A stretch of DNA of 64,000 nt from Prauserella shujinwangii. GTDB lineage: Bacteria; Actinomycetota; Actinomycetes; Mycobacteriales; Pseudonocardiaceae. Under the pieces are notes generated by a model. The model had not been told where the DNA came from and did no database searches. It was given only the letters and a program-made list of their open reading frames with translations. Positions within the stretch are counted from its first letter, which is position 1, and the number at the start of each line of letters is the position of its first letter. This document shows positions 1-7,059 of the stretch, one piece after another. The stretch is from positions 1 through 64,000 of the forward strand of contig NZ_PVNH01000007.1 of assembly GCF_003001955.1 (NCBI RefSeq). The letters are read 5' to 3'. A program made the translations under genes and the position numbers.

Positions 1-224
1 TCAGCCCGCTCCCGAGCCTCAACCGGATCCTGCGCCAGCTTCACCCCACCGGCCTTACCCCGGCCACCCGTCTTCACCTGAGCCTTGACCACGACGCGGC
101 CGAGCCGCTCGGAGATGGCCGCCGCCTCGTCGGGCGTCCCGGCCACCTGGCCGTCGAGCACGGGAACGCCGTGCGCGGCGAAGAGGTCCCTCGCCTGGTA
201 CTCGTACAGATCCAACTCCGCCAC
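1..224 (-). CDS. sucC: Succinyl-CoA ligase beta subunit, N-terminal part (cut by window start)
   Basis: This is the first 74 codons of a beta subunit of ADP/GDP-forming succinyl-CoA ligase, which couples succinyl-CoA to ATP or GTP in the TCA cycle; the rest lies outside the window. The translation starts (M/V)[19 protein letters not shown] and contains the [18 protein letters not shown] stretch typical of the SucC ATP-grasp N-terminus. A GTG start is chosen because a GGAGAAGG ribosome-binding site lies just upstream and the family begins a few residues before the LYEYQA motif. A perfect palindrome related to the GntR operators of this cluster lies about 53-72 bases upstream, so this copy may be co-regulated with the neighbouring catabolic genes and may be a second, non-housekeeping copy. 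A malate-CoA ligase-like role cannot be excluded from the N-terminus alone. Confidence 0.85.
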   Translation of the reverse strand, partial: MAELDLYEYQARDLFAAHGVPVLDGQVAGTPDEAAAISERLGRVVVKAQVKTGGRGKAGGVKLAQDPVEARERA

Positions 225-276
225 CCTTCTCCCCGGCGACGCCGGTGTGTCGCAACTGACATCGTCACCAGCGTGA

Positions 277-296
277 GCATACAGTATTCTGTATGC
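277..296. promoter_or_regulatory. Palindromic operator, probable GntR-family site 1
   Basis: The sequence is a perfect inverted repeat, GCATACAG-N4-CTGTATGC. Its right part, GTATTCTGTATGC (284-296), matches the 13-bp consensus GYATNCTGYAKRC shared with three other sites in this window. It lies between the divergent sucC-like gene and gntR, about 59 bases before the sucC start. Binding by the adjacent GntR regulator is inferred. Confidence 0.6.
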
Positions 297-417
297 AGAA
301 GTCGAGGTTTGGCGACCTCGGGGGACGTCTATTCCTCGGCCGAATGGACAAGAGAACAGGGTCAAATGTCACTCGCTGTAGTGACAGGCATCACCGGGTA
401 CGGGTTTATCGCTCATT

Positions 418-430
418 GTATGCTGTAGGC
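418..430. promoter_or_regulatory. Probable GntR-family operator, site 2 (autoregulatory)
   Basis: The sequence GTATGCTGTAGGC is the most degenerate of the four copies of the shared 13-bp motif. It lies about 64 bases upstream of the gntR start codon, a position that suits autoregulation. Binding is inferred from similarity to sites 1, 3 and 4. Confidence 0.45.
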
Positions 431-494
431 AGTCGACCAACTGCCGACGCACGTGGCCGGTGACGCACGGGCCGCCCGACATTTGGAGTAAAAC

Positions 495-1241
495 ATGCCG
501 TCGACCGAGTTGCCGCAGCAGACGTCTGCCCGACGTATCGATCGACCGGTTCCCCTGCGTGAGCGTGTCTACCAGGCCATGCAGGAGCTGATCATCTCGC
601 GGCAGCTCGCACCGGGCCAGCACCTCGTCGAGAGCGAGCTCGCCGAGATGCTCGGCGTGTCGCGGCAGCCGATCCGCGAGGCGTTGCAGCTGCTCAACTC
701 CGAGGGCTGGGTGGACCTGCGGCCCGGTTACGGTGCGTTCGTCCACGCGCCCACCGACGCGGAGGTCGACCAGCTGCTCGCCGTCCGGGCGGTGCTCGAG
801 GGCGAGTCGGCCCGGCTGGCCGCGCTGAACGCCGACGCGGACGGGATCGCCCGGTTGCGCAAGCTCTGCGCCGAGGGCGAGGCGGCGCTCGCGTCCGACG
901 ACGTCGACGGCATGGTCGCCGCCAACGCGGAACTGCACCGCTGTGTCACCGAGCTCTCCGGCAACCGGGTGCTCCTGGACTTCGTGTCCCAGGTGGACCG
1001 GCGCGTGCGGTGGTACTACACGCCGATCGCCCGCAATCGCGGCGCCCGGTCGTGGGAGGAGCACGGCAGGCTGGTCGACGCCATCGAACGCGGTGACGCG
1101 GAGACGGCCGCCCAGATCATGCGCGAGCACACCGAACGTACCCGGCATTCCTACCTGGAGCAGCGGGCGGAGAACCCCGAACCGGACGAGCAGCCGGCCC
1201 AGGTACGGACCCGACGGCGCCGGGCCGCACCCCGCGTCTAG
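495..1241 (+). CDS. GntR-family transcriptional regulator, FadR/FCD subfamily
   Basis: This 248-residue protein has an N-terminal winged helix (about residues 22-88, with ESELAEMLGVSRQPIREALQ as the recognition region) followed by an all-helical FCD ligand-binding domain (about 90-220). FCD regulators usually bind organic acids or acyl-CoA-related effectors and repress nearby catabolic genes. The ATG is preceded by TTTGGAGT at good spacing. The C-terminal tail is basic (RTRRRR). Four related 13-bp motifs (284-296, 418-430, 10094-10106, 10443-10455) lie upstream of this gene, the sucC-like gene, the thiamine-diphosphate enzyme and the DUF6457/reductase pair, so it is the obvious candidate regulator of the formyl-CoA/oxalate cluster. 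The effector is unknown; oxalate, glyoxylate or a CoA ester would fit. Confidence 0.88.
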   Translation: MPSTELPQQTSARRIDRPVPLRERVYQAMQELIISRQLAPGQHLVESELAEMLGVSRQPIREALQLLNSEGWVDLRPGYGAFVHAPTDAEVDQLLAVRAVLEGESARLAALNADADGIARLRKLCAEGEAALASDDVDGMVAANAELHRCVTELSGNRVLLDFVSQVDRRVRWYYTPIARNRGARSWEEHGRLVDAIERGDAETAAQIMREHTERTRHSYLEQRAENPEPDEQPAQVRTRRRRAAPRV

Positions 1242-1368
1242 CGACCCGTTCCCCCGGCTCCGGCCCCGCGACGAGGCGAGGGCCGTGAGTCGCTGATGCC
1301 CGCACACACCTGCCGGCGACGACGCCGGCAGGCACGAATGAACACGTCCACGAGGAGGTGAATGAGTG

Positions 1369-1557
1369 ATGCGCACCTGGAAGCAGTTCCTGAAGTCGCT
1401 GGCCGACAAGCCGCGTGGCTTCAACGCCGACGGCCGGATGGTCGGCGTCGGCCTGGCCACGGCGCAGGACCAGGCCCGGCAGCGGGCCACCGCGGAGGTC
1501 GAGGACTTCCTGCGGGGCCGCGCCGCCGAGCCGCGTCGTACCACGACGTCGTCCTGA
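1369..1557 (+). CDS. Small protein of unknown function, 62 aa
   Basis: A short gene begins with MRTWKQFLKSLADKPRGF and continues through a predicted helical stretch rich in Ala, Arg and Gln to a TTTSS tail. A strong AGGAGGTG ribosome-binding site (1353-1360) is 8 bases before this ATG. An overlapping frame starting at 1362 would be only 1 base from that site, which argues for the frame chosen here; a GTG one codon upstream (1366) is the alternative. It has no transmembrane segment or recognisable domain. It stands alone between gntR and the convergent terC gene, from which it is separated by a hairpin. It is probably real because of the strong ribosome-binding site, but I assign no function. 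Confidence 0.55.
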   Translation: MRTWKQFLKSLADKPRGFNADGRMVGVGLATAQDQARQRATAEVEDFLRGRAAEPRRTTTSS

Positions 1558-1582
1558 CGCCGCCAGAGTGGGTGATGGAGGG

Positions 1583-1608
1583 CTGAACTGCCGACGAAGC
1601 CAGTTCAG
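1583..1608. terminator. Hairpin between convergent genes
   Basis: CTGAACTG (1583-1590) and CAGTTCAG (1601-1608) form a perfect 8-bp stem with a 10-base loop. It sits between the small plus-strand gene and the end of terC on the minus strand and overlaps the terC stop codon. A bidirectional terminator role is inferred. Confidence 0.5.
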
Positions 1609-2609
1609 TCCGCCTGCGCCCCGGCGACGTCCCGCTCGTCGAGCTCCGGTTCCTCCGCGGCACGCCGGGCGTCCCGGCGGGACTTGAGGAGGCTGGCGAC
1701 CGTCGTGACGGCCAGCGTGCCCACGATGAACCCGAGCGAGGCGAGGATCGGGACCTCCGGGGCCCAGGAGACCCCGTGGTGGTGCAGGGTTTCGGAGATC
1801 AGCTTGAGACCGATGAAGCCCAGCACCACGGCCAGCCCGACGCTGAGGTAGACGAGCCGGTCGAGCAGGCCGCCGAGCAGGAAGAACAGCTGCCGCAAGC
1901 CCATCAACGCGAACGCGTTCGCGGTGAACACCAGGTACGGCTCCTTGGTGAGGCCGAAGATCGCGGGAATGGAGTCCAGCGCGAACAACAGGTCGGTGGT
2001 GCCGATGGCGATCATGACGATGAGCATCGGCGTGACGAGGCGCCGCCCGTCGATGCGGGTGGTGAGCTTCGCCCCGTCGTAGGAGTCCGTCGCCGGGAGG
2101 AAGCGCTTGGCCAGCCGCAGGGCCGCGTTCTCCTTGAACTCGTCCTCGTCGTCGTTGGAGTGGGCGAGCAGTTTCCACGCCGTGTAGAGCAGGAAGGCGC
2201 CGAAGACGTAGAACAGCCAGTCGAACCTGCTGATCGCCTCGGCGCCGACGGCGATGAACACGCCGCGCAGCAGCAGCGCGATCACGATGCCGATGAGCAG
2301 CACCTTCTGCCGGTACTCCCGGGGCACCAGGAAGCTCGACATGATGATCACGAAGACGAAGAGGTTGTCCACCGACAGCGAGTACTCCGTGATCCATCCG
2401 GCGAAGAACTCGCCGCCGTACCGCGGTCCCGCGAACACCAGCACGCCGACGCCGAACAGCACGGCGAGCGAGACGTAGCACGACACCCAGATGACGCACT
2501 CGCGCATCGACGGATGCCGTGGGTTCCGGGAGACCAGGTAGAAGTCGAAACAGATCAGGGCGCAGAGGCTGGTGACGGTCACCAGCCAGGCCCATACGGG
2601 GATGTTCAT
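1605..2609 (-). CDS. TerC-family integral membrane protein
   Basis: This 334-residue polytopic membrane protein belongs to the TerC/Alx family, whose members have been linked to tellurite resistance and more recently to manganese and calcium efflux or metal loading of exported proteins. Recognisable family features are the acidic motifs in membrane segments, EYSLSVDNLFVFVIIM and TTDLLFALDSIPAIFGLT, each with the conserved Asp residues expected to line the ion path. About seven to nine hydrophobic segments are visible, with a charged cytoplasmic loop (SNDDEDEFKEN) in the middle. The ATG at 2609 is preferred over an in-frame GTG four codons earlier because that GTG overlaps the GGAG ribosome-binding site. 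The gene appears monocistronic, with a hairpin upstream (2636-2688) and another at its 3' end. Confidence 0.9.
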   Translation of the reverse strand: MNIPVWAWLVTVTSLCALICFDFYLVSRNPRHPSMRECVIWVSCYVSLAVLFGVGVLVFAGPRYGGEFFAGWITEYSLSVDNLFVFVIIMSSFLVPREYRQKVLLIGIVIALLLRGVFIAVGAEAISRFDWLFYVFGAFLLYTAWKLLAHSNDDEDEFKENAALRLAKRFLPATDSYDGAKLTTRIDGRRLVTPMLIVMIAIGTTDLLFALDSIPAIFGLTKEPYLVFTANAFALMGLRQLFFLLGGLLDRLVYLSVGLAVVLGFIGLKLISETLHHHGVSWAPEVPILASLGFIVGTLAVTTVASLLKSRRDARRAAEEPELDERDVAGAQAD

Positions 2610-2635
2610 CGTCGATCTCACTCCAGGGCGAACTG

Positions 2636-2688
2636 GCAGTGAAGGCCACCTTCACTGCGGTGAGCGCAGCGAAGGTGGCCTTCACTGC
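2636..2688. repeat. Perfect 18-bp-stem palindrome (repeat family D)
   Basis: The arms at 2636-2653 and 2671-2688 are exact inverted copies (core GAAGGCCACCTTC) around a 17-base loop. Smaller internal palindromes are also present. The element lies between the end of the 2708-3313 gene and the start of terC, so it could terminate the upstream operon. It appears once in this window. Confidence 0.75.
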
Positions 2689-2707
2689 GGGAGGCGGTCG
2701 GCGGTGA

Positions 2708-3313
2708 TCAGCGTGGCGCGGCCTTGGCCTTGGCCTTGGCCTTGGCCTTGCCACCCGGTGCGGGCCGCGCGGCCGGGTCCCGCTGCTGCCTGCGGGCCCG
2801 CCTGCGCGCCTCCCGCTGCTCGAAGACGCGCTTGGCGTGGGCGGCGTAGGCGGAGTACACGTCCGCGGCCACGGGGTTGCGCGGTGCGACCCGCCGCCAC
2901 CAGCGCGGCGCCAGGCGCTCGTGCAGCCACAGGAACCCGATGGCGAAGCCCGCGCTGACCAGCCCCTGGTAGGCGAGGAAGCCGAGCGGGTCGGGTGGCA
3001 GGCCCGGTTCGCCGACCAGGATCAGCCGCGACAGCACCTCGTGCAGCACCCGGGCCAGCGGGAACCCCACCAGCCAGAACAGCGCCGCGGGGGCGAACCC
3101 GCCGATCCGGACCTTGCGATGGGCGGCGAGCAGGCCGTACCCGCCGCCCAACAGGGCCAGCGGGAGACCCAGGGTCAGCATGCTCACCAGCGCCCAGCCG
3201 GTGGGCTGGCCGACGAGACCGGCCAGCCCACCGGCGACCGCGCCGGCGATGAGTCCTACGACGAACCCGGGAAGGGCGAGTTCGCCGAGCCGGAGCAGGC
3301 GTGTCGTGTCCAT
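2708..3313 (-). CDS. Uncharacterised membrane protein with Lys-Ala tail
   Basis: The 201-residue product has four hydrophobic segments (about residues 10-35, 40-60, 73-100 and 112-135) and then a long basic cytoplasmic tail ending in GGKAKAKAKAKAAPR. The Lys-Ala tail is encoded by a tandem hexanucleotide, CCTTGG on the plus strand, about five copies at 2722-2750, which is a potential slippage site. Its ATG immediately follows the stop codon of the Nramp-like gene with no spacer, so the two are probably translationally coupled and the protein may be an accessory of that carrier. I do not recognise a domain and do not assign a function. Confidence 0.75.
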   Translation of the reverse strand: MDTTRLLRLGELALPGFVVGLIAGAVAGGLAGLVGQPTGWALVSMLTLGLPLALLGGGYGLLAAHRKVRIGGFAPAALFWLVGFPLARVLHEVLSRLILVGEPGLPPDPLGFLAYQGLVSAGFAIGFLWLHERLAPRWWRRVAPRNPVAADVYSAYAAHAKRVFEQREARRRARRQQRDPAARPAPGGKAKAKAKAKAAPR

Positions 3314-4825
3314 CTAGCTCACGACCACGCCGAACCGGGCCAGGCTGTAGAACAGCATGCCGAGGTAGAACACCGCACCGAAGCCGATGATGGCGTTCTG
3401 CCACCACTTCGGACGGATCGGCTTGGGCAGCATCCGGTTGTTCACCAGCAGCAGGACGACGCAGTACGCGCCCATGGCGAACGTGGACAGGAACGCGAGG
3501 ATGTCGAGCACACCCGCGGGCCCGTCCGCCGGACCGAACAGCAGGATCAGGATGCCGAAAACGATCACACCCCAGAGGAACCCGGCGTAGAGGTGCGACA
3601 TCTTGAAGCGGCGCGCGCCCTTGACGAAGAAGTACGTCATGTCCGCCTGTCCCCGGGAGAACGAGTCGAACAGGCCGAGCGTCGCGTTGAGACCGATCAG
3701 CGCGATGAAACCGAAGAACAGGCCGCCGAGGACCGGTCCGCCGACCGCGGCGAACGAGTCGGACATGGCGGACAGGGCCGCGTCCCGGTCACCGCCCTCG
3801 ATCAGCGTCTTGACGTTCGGGTTCTCCCGTGCCGCCGCCTGCGCGAGCACGGTGAACGAGATCGTCACCAGCATCGTGATGCCCCAGAAGAGCAGCAGCG
3901 CGTCGAAGGTGACCCAGCGCCGCCAGCCCTTCCACTTCTTCATCTCGTCGGCGTCGTCGGTGTCGAACATGAAGCCACGAGCGGGCATCTCCTCCTGCTC
4001 ACCCGCGTGCCGCAGACCGCGGATCTTCGGCACGTGGGCGCCCATGCCCGCGCCGCTGTCCCGCAGGTGGAGCGTGTACCACATCTGCTGCATGCCGGAC
4101 GGGCCCGCGAACGCGATCGAGCCCACCACGATCGGGAACCACGTGCTGGACAGGGCCTCGGACGGGAAGTAGCCGAAGGCGAACATGCCGGTCAGCGTGC
4201 TCGTCAGGTCCGACCAGCTGCCGACGAGTGACGCGATGATCGCTGTGCCCACCACCAGCACACCGATCAGCACCGACAGCACGTTCTCCAGCAGGTCGTA
4301 GATCACCCTGGCGAGGCTGAACACGACACCCACGAGCACGAGCCCCACGCACGCGGTGACCAGCCACGGTATGCCGGTGATCTCCTCGAACGCCGCGGCT
4401 CCGGCCGAGAGGTGCCCTGGCCAGATGTAGACGAGTATCGCCACGATGAAGAAGAACCACATCATCGGTTTGAACACGCGTGCGGCGCCCGCGAAGATGC
4501 TCTCGCCGGTGGCCATCGCGTACCTGGCCATCTCCAGCATGACCATGGCCTGCAACGTGACACCGATGAGGAACAGCCACCGGATCTCGGGGCCGAACAC
4601 CAGGACGAGCCTGGGCCACATGTAGGACTCGCCCATGCCGACACCCAGCGCGACCAGGAAGACCGTCGGGCCCAGCAGGTGGATGGCGGGTGGTGCTTCC
4701 GGCAGCTTGCGGATCGGCATGGGATCGAGCCGGCCGGCTCGCCACACCCGTTCTGATTCGCCCGTACCGGCCCCGGCGTCGCCGCCGGGGGACCCCGAGA
4801 CGGGAACTTTCGAAGAATCCACCAT
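3314..4825 (-). CDS. Nramp-related membrane carrier lacking canonical metal ligands
   Basis: This 503-residue protein has about eleven transmembrane segments and the overall Nramp/SLC11 layout. The block around LLGPTVFLVALGVGMGESY corresponds to TM1, and the block around GSIAFAGPSGMQQMWYTLHL to TM6. In true Nramp manganese/iron carriers TM1 carries DPGN and TM6 carries MPH; here these read GMGES and GPSGMQQ, so the known metal ligands are missing. A hydrophilic insert (about 275-320, rich in Asp, Glu and Lys) lies between TM6 and TM7. A GGAGGT ribosome-binding site 5 bases before the ATG fixes the start. The gene follows the acyl-CoA ligase in the same orientation, with a hairpin between them, and precedes a coupled small membrane gene. 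The context suggests uptake of the acid degraded by the cluster or of a metal-carboxylate complex; this is inference. Confidence 0.8.
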   Translation of the reverse strand: MVDSSKVPVSGSPGGDAGAGTGESERVWRAGRLDPMPIRKLPEAPPAIHLLGPTVFLVALGVGMGESYMWPRLVLVFGPEIRWLFLIGVTLQAMVMLEMARYAMATGESIFAGAARVFKPMMWFFFIVAILVYIWPGHLSAGAAAFEEITGIPWLVTACVGLVLVGVVFSLARVIYDLLENVLSVLIGVLVVGTAIIASLVGSWSDLTSTLTGMFAFGYFPSEALSSTWFPIVVGSIAFAGPSGMQQMWYTLHLRDSGAGMGAHVPKIRGLRHAGEQEEMPARGFMFDTDDADEMKKWKGWRRWVTFDALLLFWGITMLVTISFTVLAQAAARENPNVKTLIEGGDRDAALSAMSDSFAAVGGPVLGGLFFGFIALIGLNATLGLFDSFSRGQADMTYFFVKGARRFKMSHLYAGFLWGVIVFGILILLFGPADGPAGVLDILAFLSTFAMGAYCVVLLLVNNRMLPKPIRPKWWQNAIIGFGAVFYLGMLFYSLARFGVVVS

Positions 4826-4877
4826 TGGACCTCCAGTTTTCGATGTGGCTGCCCCCTGTGAGCTGGTGGATGGTCGT

Positions 4878-4912
4878 GGGCGGGGAACGGTGTTCTAGCA
4901 CGTTCCCCGCCC
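4878..4912. repeat. 12-bp perfect hairpin (repeat family C, copy 3)
   Basis: GGGCGGGGAACG (4878-4889) pairs exactly with CGTTCCCCGCCC (4901-4912) across an 11-base loop. Read on the minus strand, the loop contains TAGAAC, and the element aligns with the copies at 26581-26620 and 52326-52371. It begins 9 bases after the stop codon of the acyl-CoA ligase in the direction of transcription, so it could terminate or attenuate read-through into the Nramp-like gene. Confidence 0.65.
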
Positions 4913-4920
4913 GACGGCCA

Positions 4921-7056
4921 TCAGCCGAGCAGGCCGGCCGCCCTCGCCCAGTGGTACTTGGCGCCGAGGACGGCGACCGGCCGTTCGGTGGTGTACGGGT
5001 ACGCGACGATCCGGTGCTCGAACAGGTAGTCGCTGGCCTTCTCGACCTCGGTGTCGCCGGCCAGCGACGCCACGACCGGCTTGTCGATGCCCTTCGCGCG
5101 GGCCTCCTCCACCACGCGGGCGGTGAGCTCCGCGAACACCATCGGCGGCGTCACGATCGTGTGCCAGTAGCCCAGGATCAGCGCGTGGATGCGGGGATCC
5201 TCCAGGCCGAGGCGGATCGTCGCCTCGTACGTCGAAGGCGGCTCGCCACCGGTGATGTCGATCGGGTTGCCCGCCGCGCCGAACGGCGGGATGTAGCGCC
5301 GGAACGCCTCGTCGAGGTCGGGTGGGATGTCCATCAGGGACAGTCCGGCCTCCACACAAGCGTCGGACAGCAGCACGCCCGAGCCGCCCGCCCCGGTGAT
5401 GATCACGACGTTCTCGCCCTGCGGGGTCGGCAGCAGCGGCAGGCCGCGCGCGTACTCCAGCATCTCGTTCAGTCCCGGCGCGCGGACCACGCCCGCCTGG
5501 CGCAGGATGTCGTCGTACACCTTGTCGTCGCCGGCGAGCGCACCGGTGTGCGAGCTGGCGGCGCGGGCACCGAGCGCCGTGCGGCCCGCCTTGAGCACCA
5601 CGACCGGCTTCTTCTTCGTCATCCGCTTCGCGGTCTCGACGAACGCCCTGCCGTCCTTGAGGTCCTCCAGGTGCATCGCGACGGCCTGCGTGTTGTCGTC
5701 CTGCTCGAAGTACGTCAGCAGGTCGTCCTCGTCCACATCGGACTTGTTGCCGAGGCCGACGATGGCCGAGACACCCATCTTGCTGGTCCTGGCGAAGCCC
5801 AGGATCGCCATGCCGATGCCGCCGCTCTGGGAGGTGAGCGCGACGCCGCCCTTCACGTCGTAGGGCGTGCAGAACGTGGCGCACAGGTTCTGCGGCGTGT
5901 AGTAGTAGCCGTAGATGTTCGGGCCGAGCATCCGGATGCCGTAGCGGCGGGCGATGTCCACGATCTCCTCCTGGAGCTCGTGGTTGCCGGTCTCGGCGAA
6001 GCCGGACGGGATCATCACGGCGGCGGACACGCCCTTCTCGCCGCACGCGGTGAGCGAGTCGGGCACGAACTTGGCCGGGATCGCGAACACCGCGACGTCG
6101 ACCTCGCCGGGGATGTCGGTGACCGACGCGTAGGACTTGCGCCCGAGGACCTCGTCGGCCTTCGGGTTGATCGGGTAGATCTCGCCTTGGTAGCCGCCGT
6201 TGATCAGGTTCTTCATCACCGAGTTGCCGATCTTGCCCTCCTGTTCGGAGGCGCCGACGACGGCGACCGACCTCGGGTTCATCAGCCGGTCCATCACCCG
6301 CAGGATCTCCTCCTGCGACGGCCGCACCGGCTCGCTCACCTCGCCCGTCTCCACCAGGATCCGGATGTCGGCGGCCATCGCCCCGCTCGCGGAGGCGAAG
6401 ACCGGGTTGAGGTCGAACTCGCGGATCTCCGGGAAGTCGGTGACCAGCTGCGAGACCCGCTGGATGGTGGCGGCGAGCGCGGCGGCGTCCGCGGGCTCGG
6501 CGCCGCGGGCGCCCTTGAGCACCTCGGCGGCCTCGATGCCGTCGAGCATCGAACGCGCCTCGGCCTCGTCCAGGGGCGCCAGCCGGAACGTCACGTCCTT
6601 GAGCACTTCGACGAGGACGCCGCCGAGGCCGAAGGCGACGACCTTGCCGAACGTCGGGTCGGTGGTGGCGCCGATGATGACCTCGTGGCCGCCGCTCACC
6701 ATCTCCTGGACCTGGACGCCGGTGATGGCCGCGTCGGCCTGGTACGCCCTGGCGTTGGCGACGATCTTGTCGAACGCCTCCCTGGCCTGGTCCGGTCCCT
6801 CGACGCCGACCACGACGCCTCCGGCCTCGGTCTTGTGCAGGATGTCCGGGGACACGATCTTGCAGACCACGGCCTTGCCGATCTCGCCGGCCAGCCTGGC
6901 CGCCTCGTCGGCGGTGGTGGCCAGGCCCTCGCGCGGGGTGGGAATGCCGTAGGCGTCGGCGACCCGCTTGCCCTCGGGCGCGGTCAGCGCGTCCCTGCCC
7001 TCCGCGCGGACCTTGTCCAGGACCTCGCGGACGGCGGCCTTGTCCGGTGCAGCCAT
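4921..7056 (-). CDS. ADP-forming acyl-CoA ligase (acetate-CoA ligase family), single chain
   Basis: This 711-residue enzyme belongs to the NDP-forming acyl-CoA synthetase superfamily, which interconverts an acid plus CoA plus ATP with an acyl-CoA plus ADP and phosphate through a phosphohistidine. The order is ATP-grasp first (about 10-225, with the KIVSPDILHKTEAGGVVVGV block), then a CoA-binding Rossmann domain (about 255-350, SVAVVGASEQEGKIGNSV) and ligase-CoA domains. The family phosphohistidine motif is present as ASSHTGALAGDD. It starts 3 bases after frc on the same strand, and frc is 12 bases from the thiamine-diphosphate gene, so all three form one operon. In this setting it may activate oxalate, formate or a 2-hydroxy acid, or salvage formyl-CoA energy as ATP. 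The substrate cannot be read from sequence. Confidence 0.88.
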   Translation of the reverse strand: MAAPDKAAVREVLDKVRAEGRDALTAPEGKRVADAYGIPTPREGLATTADEAARLAGEIGKAVVCKIVSPDILHKTEAGGVVVGVEGPDQAREAFDKIVANARAYQADAAITGVQVQEMVSGGHEVIIGATTDPTFGKVVAFGLGGVLVEVLKDVTFRLAPLDEAEARSMLDGIEAAEVLKGARGAEPADAAALAATIQRVSQLVTDFPEIREFDLNPVFASASGAMAADIRILVETGEVSEPVRPSQEEILRVMDRLMNPRSVAVVGASEQEGKIGNSVMKNLINGGYQGEIYPINPKADEVLGRKSYASVTDIPGEVDVAVFAIPAKFVPDSLTACGEKGVSAAVMIPSGFAETGNHELQEEIVDIARRYGIRMLGPNIYGYYYTPQNLCATFCTPYDVKGGVALTSQSGGIGMAILGFARTSKMGVSAIVGLGNKSDVDEDDLLTYFEQDDNTQAVAMHLEDLKDGRAFVETAKRMTKKKPVVVLKAGRTALGARAASSHTGALAGDDKVYDDILRQAGVVRAPGLNEMLEYARGLPLLPTPQGENVVIITGAGGSGVLLSDACVEAGLSLMDIPPDLDEAFRRYIPPFGAAGNPIDITGGEPPSTYEATIRLGLEDPRIHALILGYWHTIVTPPMVFAELTARVVEEARAKGIDKPVVASLAGDTEVEKASDYLFEHRIVAYPYTTERPVAVLGAKYHWARAAGLLG

Positions 7057-7059
7057 GCC

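Noticed and set aside
1117-2754. Long minus-strand open frame of 545 codons over gntR end and terC
   Set aside because: Its translation is Arg/Pro-rich without motifs and it overlaps terC, which has clear family motifs in another frame; it is a GC-driven shadow.
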